Source of the DNA: Amaranthus tricolor
Taxonomy: Eukaryota > Streptophyta > Magnoliopsida > Caryophyllales > Amaranthaceae
Assembly (NCBI RefSeq): GCF_026212465.1
Contig: NC_080058.1
Location: 8,485,485 to 8,549,484 of the forward strand
DNA length: 64,000 bases
Reading direction: 5' to 3'
Below, in pieces: positions 49,395-63,000 of this stretch; positions within the stretch are counted from its first letter, which is position 1; each line of letters opens with the position of its first letter. The notes beneath the pieces are model-generated. The model worked only from the letters and a program-made list of their open reading frames with translations. It was not told the origin of the DNA and searched no databases. Both the position numbers and the translations under genes were made by a program.

Positions 49395-51231
49395 TAACTT
49401 TAAAGCTTTTTTATCCGAGCCCATCAAATTGCACCAACTTTAACCCAAAACTTCTAAATTTCTAAAAGAATTTTACGGAAACTTTTAAAAAATTTTAAGC
49501 CTCTTTATCCGAACCCATAAAAGTTTTTTAAAAATTGCTTCTTGTATGAGACTGTTTCACGTGAGACAGGTTCATATACGAAGTCTAGTAGTCAAAAAAT
49601 ATAAAAAAAAAATAAAAATTAAATTTACACTTATATAGAAAATAATTTTTTTTAATATAGTTTAGACTAACCCATTTAAAGTCGTATCGTGGTATGGTTA
49701 GTGAATACTTCGTCCGTTCCAATTTACCTGTGACATTTGCTTTTTCACACAGTCCAATGCACTAATTCAATTCTTAATAACTCTAATTATGTATGATAAA
49801 AAATTATAAAAATTTAATATTAATAATTTTTACAATAAGATGAATCAAACAAGATCTCCTTAGACTATATTTTAATTTATAGATTAAAAACAAATCAAAG
49901 TTAATTTTGTCAATAAATATCAACTCTCTCTCGCTCGTAAGAGTATCTGTTTTTATATTCCGGTTTTTTTGTTCTTTCTCTGTGGTCATGGTGTCTACTC
50001 ACATAGTCACATTTCCTACTTTCCTTCTAAGTATGCAGTACCGCCATCTCCATTCCTTCCATCAAACTGTAAACATGGCGCCTAGATATTAAAACTGAAC
50101 TCCATATCAGTCTCTGGGAAACACGATACTCTAACAATGAGGTTTGCTACCAAATCTGGGTTTGATCTTATTTCTCTCTTTCCAATTGCTCTTCTCCTCC
50201 CTTCTAGATTTCAAGGTAATCTTAGATTTCATTTTTGTCATCGAAAAATCTCCACTTACGCTTCAGATGTTCATGTTGCTGATTCTAAATTATTCCTTGA
50301 TTATGTTCGACAACAATCCAAATTAGGGTTTAACAAAATTGATCATCCCCTTTCCCTCTTTCATTCTATGAAATCCATTCGTCCTCTTCCATCTATTTTT
50401 GATTTTAATATGTTATTTACTGCCATGTCTAAAATGAAACCCAATCCCCCTTTTTTCTCTATCATTACACTTTTTAAGCAATTGCATTTCTCAGGTCTCC
50501 GTCCGGATGGTCATTCCTTTTCTATTATGGCTAATTGTTATTGCCGCTTAGGTCGTGTTGATTTAGGGTTTGCGGTTCTTTCCTACATTATTAAACTAGG
50601 TTATCGGCCTTGCATTGTTACATTTACTACACTTATCAATGGCTTTATTCATATCCATCGATTAGGCAACGCTGTTCAATTATTGGATAAAATTGTAAAG
50701 CTTGGGTATGAACCCGATTTGTTTGTTTATGGGACCATGATTAAAGGTTTATGTAGAACTGGAGACAATCTTGGTGCCCTTAAGCTCCTTAGAGACATGG
50801 AGTCTCATGCCCATTGTATGCCTGGCATTGTCATCTATAGCACCATTATTGATAGTCTTTATAAAGACGGGTTAATAAATGAGGCCGTTAATCTTTTTTC
50901 TGAGATGCAAGTTAAGGGAATTCGACCTAATGTCGTTACCTATAATATTTTGATCCGAGGAATGTGCAATTTAGCGAGGTGGAAAGAGGCGGAGGATATG
51001 CATGAGACGGTGGCAAAAAACTTAATTCCTCAAGTTTCGACTTACAGCATGTTAATCGATATGTATTGTAAGGATGGTATGATTGATGAGGCGGAAGCAG
51101 TATTTAGATTAATGACGGAAAAGGGTCAAGTCCCCGATTTAATCACTTACAATACGTTGATGGATGGATATTGTTTACGCGGTGACATGGACAAGGCAAA
51201 AGAGCTAATGATTTTGATGGGTAAAGAAGGT
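49395..51231. repeat. Segmental duplication, copy B
   Basis: Matches 41261-43115. The right breakpoint lies inside the PPR gene immediately after GGGTAAAGAAGGT. The new sequence beyond it is unrelated to copy A. Confidence 0.92.
49709..49905. mobile_element. Stowaway-type MITE, 3'-truncated, duplicated copy
   Basis: It starts TACTTCGTCCGTTCCAATTT and corresponds base for base, with scattered changes, to the MITE at 41577-41770. The core is altered here to AAGATGAATCAAACAAGATC. Confidence 0.75.
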
Positions 51232-51321
51232 GATTTTGACCCGCTACTTTGTTCGCCGTTAATAACAGCGAACATACCTGACCTTAGGCTCGAATGTGAA
51301 GACGCTTATTTTTGGAATTAA
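50137..51321 (+). pseudogene. P-class PPR protein, copy B, C-terminally truncated
   Basis: The frame is open and matches copy A to MILMGKEG at about residue 365, including the site where copy A is frameshifted (here LIDMYCKDGMIDEAEAVF, intact). After 51231 the PPR sequence stops and about 30 unrelated residues follow before TAA, so roughly the last six or seven repeats are lost. The N-terminus has the same predicted organelle presequence as copy A. It could still make a short PPR protein, but half the RNA-binding array is missing. One codon is deleted relative to copy A in the EDMLSEMMAKN region. Confidence 0.88.
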
Positions 51322-51324
51322 GTT

Positions 51325-51876
51325 TCCTCAAAGCTTATTTTTTTAATTTTTTTATTAAAATTACTTATTTATTTCTAATTTTCAACAATTACATCGATTA
51401 CATAACATACACTTTCTTGTATACAGTAGACAAAGATGCTTATATCTACTAGGATTATAACTAAAGACTATACTCACTACAATAGATTTTGTCGGAGTAA
51501 TCTAACTGTCAATTCCAAATTAACAAATCATCTAATTACTAAAAACTTAATCAATCATCAATTTACACCACGTAATTAATTTCATAATGAAATCAAGCAT
51601 ACATCAAATAGAATAAGAACACAAATTCCGAAAATTAGCTACATAAACCATATATTAATGTCCCCCTTCACACACTGACACAAGTCACTCACGATTGCAT
51701 GGTTGTTAACAACAACGTGTTTATTGCGCAAAAAATTCTGCACAAAATTACATAATATTTATTCTGAAATACTTCAATTAATTGTAAACAGTTTTCAAAT
51801 ATAGTAGCTAAAAAATCCATAGTGAATGATTTAACAAACTTATAAAACAATAGTAATTAAAAAAACTTAGTCCGAA
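51325..51876. other. Intergenic, no gene recognised
   Basis: AT-rich sequence between the truncated PPR and the desiccation-related gene. The right part probably includes the 3' UTR of the latter. Confidence 0.5.
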
Positions 51877-54800
51877 TTAAGGTTCTTTGAGGTACATCCT
51901 AGCAAGTTCACCATTAGCTCCATCGGGAAAAAACCCACCAGGAATGTGTTCATTGCCAGTTCCATAAACAACCCTAAGTGTCTCAGCAGGAGTCCGAGCA
52001 TACGATAGCGAGTCACGGTTCCCTGCTAAGACGTTTGTACAAATCCGACCCTCGGCTCCAAGCTCCGGTGGGACTACTATGCCTTCGTCTTTGATTCCAC
52101 ACATGCCAAGATTGTTTCTTAGAATTGATATTCGCTTTGTAAATTCTTCCACAGTGAAATTGTATGGGTGCACTATTAGATCACGTCTCTCGTAGAGGTA
52201 CATTCTAATTACTGCATCTTGGCCTGCTTCAACACCTAGTAAACCTGCTAAAAGCTGCTTCAAAATTTCATTATTCCCTCGGTCCTAAAAACTTTTTGTC
52301 TATTTTTTATTTGAGTTATTTCTTTTATTTGGTTCACTTTTTTTTTACAAAGGTTTATTGACAAATTAAATTAAAAAATTGTATATATATCAAATTTGTT
52401 TTGCACCATCAGGGTGGTCGCAGATCAATGACCATCTATTTGGTCGGAAAGTGATCGTAGCTTTCTACCATTTTTCGACTGGGTACGTGGTTGCAATTTG
52501 CGACCAGTTTAATAACGTTTATCTACCATTTGTATACCGACCACCCTCAATGATTATGGAATGGCTGCTATAGGGCGATTGTTTAAATGGTTATTAAGAA
52601 ACCAACTCAACAAAAAACTTAAGGTGATGGTTGAGGCTCCAACATATGTTATATACTTTAATAATGGTTGCTGTTCAGCGAGATCTTTACGGTGTACTTT
52701 TATCAAATATTTTATCTTTGATATAAAGAATTCAGCATGATTTCACTTGCATGCAAAAAACATGTAAAATGAAAAATGATATAGTTTTGAGACAAAAAAA
52801 TCATTTACTCTTCTCATTTACTTTTTTTTCTCACATTTCAATGTAATTTATAGTTAAATAAGGACATGTTTGGCAGGTGGGAATAGGAATTGTAAGACTT
52901 ATATGTTAGACTTGAGATAAAACTTGGGATGAGACTTTGACAAAATTGTCTTATGTCTTTGTATGGTAAAATTTTAGAATGAAAAGGGATTTAATTTAAA
53001 AATAGTTACAAAATTATTAATTTACCCTTATTATATCTCGTCCTTTTTATTTCATTGATGGCAAAATTATCCTTTTCAAACAAATCCAAGTATCACCGCC
53101 AAATGTCTTCCTACCCGCTTTATTTAATAAAGTCTCAACCCTCAAGTCTCAACTCTATTTCCTCATGTCAAACACCTACAAACATTAATTGTGTATTTTT
53201 AAAAATTATAAAATATTACTCCCTCCGAACCAATTTAGTTGTCCCATTTCCTTATTTGAGAAAGTCTTTTTAGTTGTCCCATTTCTATTTTTGTCAATCT
53301 TTTTTTACCTAAATATCCTTACTTCACACAAGTAATTACGAATATACCCCCATATACCTTACTTACCCAACTACCCTTCACTACTTACCCTTTACTACTT
53401 ACCCTTTTTAATGGACTCCACATCATCCTTAATAACCGTGCCCAAGCAAATGAGACATCTAAATTGATTCGAAAAGAGTATTATTTAAAAAATATATAAT
53501 TGAGATGAATATATTAAAATTCATATGAATATATTTTTTTCTAATTCATGAGAATTTATAGTCAAAATGTAAAATTCAATTTGACAAAATTTTAAAAAAA
53601 AGGGAATAATATAGCAGATTAGACAAAATGTAATTATTGTACTAAATTGTAATGATGAGTATGGCTTGCGAAAGTGACACGAAATTTAATACCAAACATG
53701 ACATATTTACCCTAAATACGTACAAGTTGAGAGTGTTACGCAATGAATTAAATCTTAATTCAACAAATTGCCTATTTGTTCTAAATTTTGGAGGTATCTT
53801 TTAATAGCTTGGATTGGAAAAAGCCTCTTTCTCAATAACACAATTGGAGAAATGGATTTATTGTTTCAAGTAAATGGTTGGTGAGCTCTTGGTTTATTGA
53901 TTGACTATTAGTTGGTATGGCATATACAACTATAAACTTAGCTAGCCTTGTTAATTACTCACCAAGAAAACTTCTATATATAACCACTTTTTCGTTTTTG
54001 AAAACTATTTCACTTTGCATCCCCCAACAAAATTTTATAGTGTTTATCTTTTAAAGCCAACTAAAATTATAATGTAATTTTAACTGTTAATTGTTATATT
54101 ATAAAATCTGAGTGCATTCAGTGGCATATCCAACCTAGTTTAATGCTGTCAACTAACAACATTTAACAAATTATATCTCTAAACATGCTAATAAATGTAT
54201 TGATTTAAGTTTGTTAAAATATTAGTGTACGTATGACAACATTGTATCTCAGATTCAAGCCTCACTATCAAAATTTAAAAATATATTGACATCATTTAAT
54301 TTTATTTTGAATCTGCTTCTATATACATTACTATCAATTATACGTGAAGATTAAAAAAAAATTCATTAAAAAGTGATTAAAAGAGATATATGATATCATA
54401 CCCTCTTGCTAAGAAAGCCAGCAATTTGGGGGTTAGCACCAACATAACCAGTGAGTCCCATGTAAGGAATGATATAAGAAGCCAACATGTAGCTAAGACT
54501 ATCTCTGTATGGATCAAATGGGGGCTTAAGTTCACACTTAAATGCTTTGTTAACAACATTTCCAAAGTTTTTAGCACTTAAATCCATCAATGGCCTTATG
54601 ATGCCTCCAACTGTCCTCTTCAAAGCCCTAACACAACAAAAGGAAAAAAAATTTCATGAAAAATTATTTCATTTTAAATTATGAAATCATAAATGAAGAA
54701 TTTAAAAATAACAAAATTTGAAAAGTAATTTTCAAATTTTCAACCTTAAGTACTTTACAAACAATGGTGAAATTGATCCAAATTCAAATTTAAAAATTTT

Positions 54801-56882
54801 TTATTTGCCAAATGATAAATTTAAGTCAATTCTGAATTTATAAATGAAATCATCTCCCAGACATAGCATAAAGAAATTATAATTCATCCCCTTCGATATA
54901 TAGGAAAAATTTATATCATGTTTGGGAACAATGATTTCATTTGGAAATTTGAAATTAGCTCAAATTTATTGTTTGGCAAATTCAAAAATTTTCAAATTTA
55001 AATTTAGATCAAATTCCACCAGTGTTTTCAAAGTAGTTAAATTTGAAAATTTGAAAATGACTACCCAAACCTTGTCATTTTCAAAATTTTCATTTATGAT
55101 TTAATAATTGAAATTGATAATTTAAAATAAAATACTTATTTACAAACACTACATAAAATAATTTTCATCAACATTAATGATAAACTAATTAATTTGATTG
55201 AAGATAGGAGTATATCAATATATTGATTTTTTCTTGAAAAAAATAAAAATTTTTAGAGAGTATTTGCCTAATTAATCGAACCTTTAACTAATTAATTAAT
55301 TTGATAAAAATACTTATTTACCCAAAATAATCGAACTTTTTACTAATTTTTCTAAAATAATCCTAACTTTTAATTAATCATTAATAATCCCAGATTTAGA
55401 GAGTGTTCCTTGGCGGGCCAATCTCCCCTTCCCTGTTGTTAATTACTACATTAGAGTCGGTAATAACTAATAAGTTACCCACAAAGAAAAAGAAAACAAA
55501 TTTCAAGAGAAAACCACAACAAAGGCCACAAAACCAGCATATGACTTGTTTTGATTGTAATAAAGTTTGTGGTTGCTAAATCTTCTCCCAACAATGTCAG
55601 CCAAATATCTCCTTCTCACCCCTCACATTCTTCCTCCTTATAAATGAAGCTAAATACATCTTTGTTCACTTACCATCTCCAGCACACAGGTTACATTAGG
55701 CAGCCATGAAGATAGGTGAAGAGGGGTATTTTCTTTATTTTTATTATTTTTAATTTACTTTTAATTTTTGGTATTTTTATTTTTAATAAAGTCAACCTAT
55801 AATAGCAAGTAAACATTTGTAGAACAACACTCTTGGTTAAGTAACTTGAAAATTTGAATTATTTAAGATTAATTAAAAATTTGGATTATTTTAAAAAAAT
55901 TAACAAAAAATTAGATTATTCAAAGTAATTTTTCTAACTTTTATAGGTTAAATTTTGTAAATTTGTAAAAATAGATTATGTTTCTAGTAACATAAATTAT
56001 TATAAAATTATTTTTTTCAAACAAAATATTTATATATACAAGCCAAAACAAAATAAGATAGTCAAAGGACTAAAACTAGCACCTTATAATCGTAACTTAA
56101 ACTTATTTTTAAAATTTTACACATCTTAAACTTATTTTTAAAATTTTACACATCTTTATTTTGTTAAAGTTATTTTAGTAATGGCTTAAAAATCATCCAC
56201 TATGTAATCACTATTATATTAAAAATGCTATCATAAATAGAAAAAATCCAGTAAGGAGAAAATTGTTACTAGCTAAACAACATTTACGAGTTAAAATGTG
56301 TTCAAAATGTTTCTAAATATACAAATTATTCTAAAGTGGATAAATATTTGTAAACTATACATTATAGAAAAATAGACAAAAATAAAAAAACGACAGTTAT
56401 AAATGAATAGATCGATAGAGAGAAAACATTGATAACCTCAAGTGTCCAATTTCCTCCAAACCAAATTCCGTAATAATATTCCTGGTGAGGTTGTCAAGGT
56501 TAGCCTTTTGGACTCCGATCGGAGGTGGACCGCCCAGTGTGAGCTGCGGTGCCACCTCGTCGAGGCCATATCCAAGGGCACTCCACAAGAAAAAATCACA
56601 TTCTAAATGTTCCAAATTTTGAGCAAACTGCAATAGAATCATATCAATTTTGTAAACAGGCAACACATAAGGTGGGATTGGTGCTTCACAAGTTGGATTA
56701 TTGGGGTTGTTATTATCATAAAACGGGTCGTAGAGCCCTAGATCATCATCAAAGGATCCATACGGGTCCAAATCTGTGCCCATCTCTGAATAAATTGGCT
56801 CAGTGAATCCCAAGAAAATCAAAGATATAATTAACATTTGTGTGCATAAAATTGAAAGAGATTTGGGTTGAAAATTGGTCAT
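51877..56882 (-). CDS. Desiccation-related protein PCC13-62-like (ferritin-like), three exons
   Basis: Exons are 56882-56437, 54627-54402 and 52254-51877, all with GT-AG borders, and join to 350 codons with no stop. Residues 1-32 look like a signal peptide (LSILCTQMLIISLIFLGF). An acidic Tyr/Asp/Pro/Asn-rich linker follows, then the ferritin-like domain: LQFAQNLEHLECDFFLWSAL, EFGLEEIGHL, DPYRDSLSYMLASYIIPYMG and LLAGLLGVEAGQDAVIR, with Glu residues placed as in the family. The homologue from Craterostigma is induced by drying; its biochemical activity is not settled. Introns of about 1.8 and 2.1 kb are large, and the second holds a MITE. At 349 residues it is slightly longer than the roughly 310 usual, because of the linker. 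It looks intact. Confidence 0.92.
53219..53478. mobile_element. Stowaway-type MITE in intron 2 of the desiccation-related gene
   Basis: 260 bp flanked by TA. Left end CTCCCTCCGAACCAATTTAG, then TTGTCCCATTT; right end AATGAGACATCTAAATTGAT, then TCGAAAAGAG. The ends are inverted over about 30 bp. Confidence 0.9.
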
Positions 56883-57029
56883 TTTAGAAGATTAGAAGCT
56901 ATGCTTTTTCAAGGGGTATAATTTGAGGTAATTTAACTAATGCATGGTATGATTTGTGGGATTCATGTAACTAGTATATATACCAAAAGAGTAGTATATA
57001 TGTCAACAGCATAGGCCTATTTACTTTGG
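56883..57029. promoter_or_regulatory. Probable promoter region of the desiccation-related gene
   Basis: Immediate upstream flank. On the minus strand a TATATACTAG run lies about 90 bp from the ATG and could be a TATA box. The TRIM inserted at 57030 or beyond limits the original promoter to this short stretch or displaces its distal part. No experimental support. Confidence 0.35.
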
Positions 57030-57542
57030 TGATACTGTTTAGAAAATGGATCAGAACAGTTTAAATAAGTAGGAAAAGAGGTATCTCACATATAAATTTA
57101 AAAAATGTTCACTAATAAAATCATAGATGTTATTTCTCAACTTTATACAGTGATGTAAACTCTTCTTTTTCTCCGATGTGGGACAATCAAATGTGAGTAA
57201 CAAATATGAGTAATAAATGTGTACTTTAACACTCCCAGGGAATGAATATGCAATTAAAAACCCCTTAACAAGTGATTTTGACTAAATATCCTTATATAAA
57301 GGTCCAACAATAAACCGCTCTGATACCATGATAAAAAAATTTAAAAATAGACTTGGTCAACCCGAACAACGAGGAGAAAAGGTAAGACTCATACAAACTC
57401 AAAGGAGAGCCACTACTAAAACTAATTACTAGTAGTAAGAGTTAGTAGTTTTTAAGTATATATAAAGTGATGTATGCTCTTCTCTTTCTTCAATGTGAAA
57501 CAATTCACATATGGATGAGGAATAACACTAACACTTTTAACA
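57030..57542 (-). mobile_element. TRIM retrotransposon, minus orientation
   Basis: On the minus strand: 5' LTR 57542-57329 (begins TGTTAAAAGTG, ends TATCA), PBS TGGTATCAGAGCGG (57328-57315) directly after it, about 70 bp of non-coding interior, a purine-rich CCCTGGGAG, and the 3' LTR from 57231 down to about 57030. The LTRs share GTGATGTAAACTCTTCTT-like and CGATGTGGGACAA-like blocks but have diverged. I found no clear target duplication, so the outer left edge is approximate. Confidence 0.7.
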
Positions 57543-58930
57543 CTCGGTTAGATAATGATACAACTTAGCTTATTATTAACAAATAAAGTATTTGCTTATG
57601 GGATTGGATAACTACCTTTATAGCTGCTACAATCCCACACAAGGATGTTTTACCAACACTTAATCTCTTATACATCACATTAATTTATGTTTGTACTTTT
57701 GTGGAGATAATGTATCACTTAGGACAATATATGATGATGGGGGCAGCCGGCCAGGGTCTAGTAAATATGATTGTATCTGTTTAGATCCTCCATGTAAGAC
57801 GTGTGACTTGATTCGCTTCACCCTACAAGGATAGAATTTTCTAGAGCAAACAAAAAAAATACAAACGACGAAGACGCTTTACAAAGGCTTGACATTTGCC
57901 CAAGTATTTTTGGTGCTGCAATTTTTAATCTGAGGGGGTTGAATTTAGGCTTAACCATTTACGGATCGTCAAGCACGCGACTTCAGCATTAAATGTCATT
58001 TTAGTTCTTTTGAGTTTGTAGTATTGTTATTATTTAAATTTAAATCTCTTTGTACGTTGATCAAGATAGAAAGAGCACTCAACGTAATGTACATTAATTG
58101 GCAATTAAAAGTTGAACAATTTGAGAGCCATTCTTGAGAATTTTGGAGGTAGATCTAATACTCTATTTATCATTTTGCATTATGTTTCGGTAATAAAACA
58201 ATGAAGTGCAAGAGATACTTGAAATACCTGAAGTGGAAGCGTTATCAAAGTCAACGGTCAACGAACTGGAAGTGGGATGTAATTCTTCTTCTTCCCGCGG
58301 AAGTGACTTGAAGTCCTGCAACGCAACAAGTTAGCCTTGCCTGGGGGTGATCTCCCGGAAAACCCCTCTGACGCTCAAGTCAGATGAGAAATAAGAGATC
58401 AATGAATGAGCAATAATAGATTGAATGCAAGACTATATATATCAGGATGTTGGTTGATTATGTTTTGGTATGTTGATTAAAAGATGATAATGAGTAGAGA
58501 TTTGGTCAGAGTTTCAGTATGGTATTTATGAGCTTGTCCTGATATGTGATATTCAACTAGTATTTATAAGAAGTGAAAACAAGGTAGGTTACTGGGATCA
58601 TGGGAGTCATTGGCATGATGGGAGATCACGGTAGCAAGTAGACAATAGTGGGTAGTTACCCAAGGGAAGTTAGGGTTCCTGAAAATAAGAAATGTTACAT
58701 AGCAATTTAATACTGCAAAAGGAGAAGTTATAAAACGACTCTAACCACGAGTCAAAGTCCAAAAAGTCAAGGGGTAATAAAGTAACATTATAACAATAAA
58801 ATAAATAAATAAATAAATTTAAATGTTACTATAACACATTATGTTATCCATATAATAGTGAAGATTATTTTCTCGCTAGTCGCACAATAATTAGCATCAA
58901 GAACTTTTGATTTTTTTGAGTGTTTTTCGT
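57543..58930. other. Intergenic, repeat-derived, no gene
   Basis: 58310-58390 carries CTGGGGGTGATCTCCCGGAA followed by AACCCCTCTGACGCTCAAGTCAG, a GC-rich motif found in some plant LTR-type repeats, but I see no matching pair. A GCTATCAGTAG near 58934 may be a worn PBS for the gag fragment that follows. An AAAT repeat lies at 58800. Confidence 0.5.
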
Positions 58931-58974
58931 TGTGCTATCAGTAGAAAATCATAGTTGGAAAATCAATAGAACGA

Positions 58975-59285
58975 ATTGAGAAATTTAATGACAAGAATAG
59001 CTTTGGGCTATGGCAAATCAAGATGAAGGATTTGTTAAAGCAACAACAGATTTAGCATGTGTTGGTTCCAAAGGCGTCCAATCCTACAACAAAAAAGAGG
59101 GATAAGGAAAAAAACCCGAAAATATACATTAAATTTCACCGAGGCACAATTGGGGCCAATGGAGAAGAATGCACACTACACTATATTATTAAGTGTTGAT
59201 GATCAAATTATTACAAAAATTGATCATAAAACGACGTTTAGTTTCTAGAGAAAGTAGAGACTTATGTGACAAAGTCACTAACTGG
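58975..59285 (+). pseudogene. Copia gag relic
   Basis: Broken frames give KFNDKNSFGLWQIKMKDLLK (Copia gag reads like FDGKNNFGLWQVKMKALL), then QLGPMEKNAHYTILLSVDD and a KSLTG-like end. Stops interrupt it. No LTR pair, PBS or pol is attached. Confidence 0.65.
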
Positions 59286-60037
59286 AAATCATCCAAAAAT
59301 ATAACGATTTAAAACTAATACAATTATAAATGAAAAAAAATATATGTCATGTGTGATCACTTTCATTTTAATAATTGAATGTTATCTTGTTTAGTTGACT
59401 TGTTTGACCAGCTTGAAATGTTAGTTATTTTTATTGGCTTTTTAGAGAAAATGTGGGTCCACAAGCCATTTATCAAACAGTTTTTTTTTGCTGTTTGACC
59501 AATTGAAATAACTTTTTTATTTTGGCTTACAAGTCGTTTACCAAACGTTTTTTTTGCTGTTTGACCAATCAACATGCCAAAAGCCAAAATCGAACAAAAA
59601 CCAATGTAAAAGCGAACATCCAAATACAATCGACTATAAGTAGATCCCAAATACAAACTTCCATTAACTATAAGAAAAATGATGAACATTAAGTCTGTAT
59701 TTTAGCTATTACATCAAACATCAAAAACTCTGGCTTTGTATATGAAGTATACTTGATCTATCTATTTGAATCATTGTATATTTGAAAATACTACTCAAAA
59801 AAATTCTTCATATAACTTTTCCTATTATTTATATATTACATTTGGACAAAGATGTGCAAGATTGTAAGCCATCTTCAACTCTAATATGAAGAGGAAGTAT
59901 AATTTAATTTGAAGCAAAAAAAAAAAATAACAAATCCATACTAATCAAAGAATATTTTAGGTACTTAGCTTCTGGATATATATTTACTAGGATTTATAGT
60001 GCAAGTGTGAAACTATTGATATCCCAGCAAACACTTC
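59286..60037. other. 3' flank of the RBOH gene, short repeats
   Basis: 59400-59600 contains two copies of a block with CTGTTTGACCAATC-type and AAGCCATTTATCAAAC / AAGTCGTTTACCAAAC-type strings. The last 100-200 bp likely hold the RBOH 3' UTR. No gene. Confidence 0.5.
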
Positions 60038-63000
60038 TCAAAAATTCTCCTTGTGGAAATCGAACTTTGTTGATGTCTTCCTTGAAAAATCTCGCGATAA
60101 ATGTCTTAGTTGCTGAGTCAAGCCGGGTGCACCACAGTAGAACACACCTGCATTCGCCATGAAAATTTCGTGTTATCAGCTTTATTTCAACAATCATAAC
60201 TGGTACACATCGATGCACTTGCGGATGGTTGATGGTTCTTACAGCCTCGTGTTTGGATGACACATACATGCTTGAAGGAGAACATTTTCGATCACTCCTT
60301 CATGTGTATGTGCATCGAGTTGGATGGTCTACGAGAACCGTTAGAGTCGGGGTAATTCTAGGCTTACGCTTGCTTAGGCCATGACTCGTTCCTTTTTTCG
60401 ACACTATTTATCGGTCGGACATAATTCAACTGGGATCTTGTTTGATTCGTCTCAATATAAATTTTATTAATATCAACTTCTAAATGGAAAACCTAGGCTA
60501 AGCAGGTAGGAGGGAGTATAAAACACAAGAATGATAACTGAATTGGATTCAGGATACATATAGAGATGAGTGTTCAGCCCGCCCTATACTTGTATTTTGG
60601 ATTCCCCCCTTGAAAGTGCACAATTAAGTTTATTAAGAAGCACTAGTATTATGAGACTTACCAACTCTTTTATCAGTGTGATTGATAGCAACATGCTTGA
60701 AAACCGCCCTCCAATTTGGCCTAGCAAAATGAGTCTTTACTCTAGTTCCGGACACAATATCCATTCCATTTTTAGCATGGTGGAGAGATTGAAGCATTGC
60801 GATTAAGGCCGACCTTGCATCTCCTTCTTCATACACACTCGTACAGTAGTTATGGAGTTCGATCACATGCTCTTGATCATTCTCAGCCACCTCATTCATC
60901 ACACTCCTGAACCACTCAAACGATCCTTGCTCTCGTGTAACCCAATAGAAATGTGCCCGTTGCACATTGAAAGGCTTCCTCCTGTGAATACTCGAACCAT
61001 CTGCTAATCCCTGCTCCATATCTTTTCGTTGCTTGATGTGGTAGAGCACATCTTTCACTATACTTATCAATGGGGTTGCTCCAATTCCAAGACCTACAAG
61101 CAAGAGAACATCGTATTTCTTGTAGTCTTGGGCTGGTGCTCCATATGGACCATCAATCTTGAGCCTAGGCATCCTAATAAAACATGACGGATAATTAGCA
61201 CTATCGTTTTAATTGGAAACTAGCCATTCAACATGAAATCTAGGGTTGTATCTGACTATTTGAGGTAGGGCGAGCGGTAAAGAGGTCTTTTGAGGGTGTG
61301 CGAGGTGATCGACCGCACAGGGCCCCTCTTTCTCCCGTATATGAAAAAGTAAATCAAAAAAAAAAATATGTTAAGTTTATTAATAAAATAAATATATTTA
61401 CCATAAATACAGCGCAAAATAAAAGTTTTGCACAAGGCCCACAAGTTTTTGGAGACGGCTCTGCTGATCAGGTCATGCGCTCTGGGCTCCAACATAAAAC
61501 TTATGAATTCCAGTTTTCATATGAAGAAGAACAAGTTTTAATAGGCTTACACTCTATTTTCAATGCTTTAAATTTTTTGAATCTTGCTTATCAACAAAAG
61601 AATAGAATCGAATATTCACTTCAAAAGACTAACTACTTAGTGCCGAACAGTAATATGATAAGAATCGAAAGTTTGAAATCACCTTGGAATAGAAGGTGTG
61701 TTGATATCAGCTCTAAGAAGTCCACTCTGATCACTACTTGTAGGAGGCTGACATAGTTTGGAGAAGAGTGTTCGGAGCTGAGAAGTCCAATCGCCTAATG
61801 TTCGAATGTGCACGCTCACATAATCATCCTCCGGAGCGGAAGTCAGCGAGAAGGGATGCCTAAAACAAAGCAAAATCCATGTCAAATTGACAATCATTTC
61901 CTTAGTTTTAGCCAAGTATGAGATAGTACGTACCATTCGAATGGAGAAACATCAGCACAGTTTACAAAGATATACTGTCCACTAGTGTACTTAAAATTTT
62001 GGGGCTTCGTCATTTGTAATGACAATACGTTCCCTGGGTAGACCGCAACCTAAAACATCCACGGAGAACATTATTTTCGCTTAATCGTTACTTTAGAGTT
62101 TTGAATTTTTCAGTTTTAGTGTTCGAACCTTTGATATCTGCACTGTCTTATAACCAGACCTAAGTGCCCTGATCAGCCTCTCGAAGGCATACAATAGAAC
62201 TGGCACAGCGAGATACATCCATGTCTGCATTCATATCGTGAACCACGCCATTAGAACATATAAATCAATAGAATTATAACGTTCAATATTGGACTTTTGG
62301 GCATGTAATAATTATAGTCGTGAGCCTACCAAACTAATAAATTTGTTATTGGGCTTGTACACCACAAAACCCGCATGACAAAAGAGTTGGTTGCACATAA
62401 ACCCGATAAGGTTCCATTTCTATTTTAAAACCAATTAGTGATACATTAAGCTTATATGTTAGTCAACCTCTCTCTAATTGTTCGATATGGGATCACATGT
62501 GGGTTATTTTCTAACAGATTTAATATATAAAGTGAATAAATTAGATAAAATGTGGTAATGCTCAAAACATGGCTTACCGTTTTCTTGTACCATTCCTTGC
62601 TAAGGAAGAGAAACCACCCATGGACTAACAAGAGGGCATAGACTATGACAAATAGATGGTGAGAATACCAAAATGCATTGAAACCAGTAAGTTTTTTAAG
62701 AGCCTTAGGTAGCTTGAGCCGGTTCCTACGAAACCAAGGTTGGGCGAGTGTGAATGCAATGGCCATTAAGATAACCATAATGACTCCAGTCCATCCTTCC
62801 TTTCCCTTAACAAACCACCAGTAATTACGAGGCCTTCTTTCACCAAAGTACTTTGCTAGTGGAGCGTACTCGGCATTTGATGCGTGTAGCAACCTTGGGA
62901 AGTCACACGTAAGATGGCATATTGCATGAATGGCCACCCCAACCCCAACGCCTAGAGCCACCACCTTATGAAAATTGATGTTATCATCAAAGGGAACTGC

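Noticed and set aside
56549..56806. 85-residue plus-strand ORF in the first exon of the desiccation-related gene
   Set aside because: Antisense to a well-supported exon.
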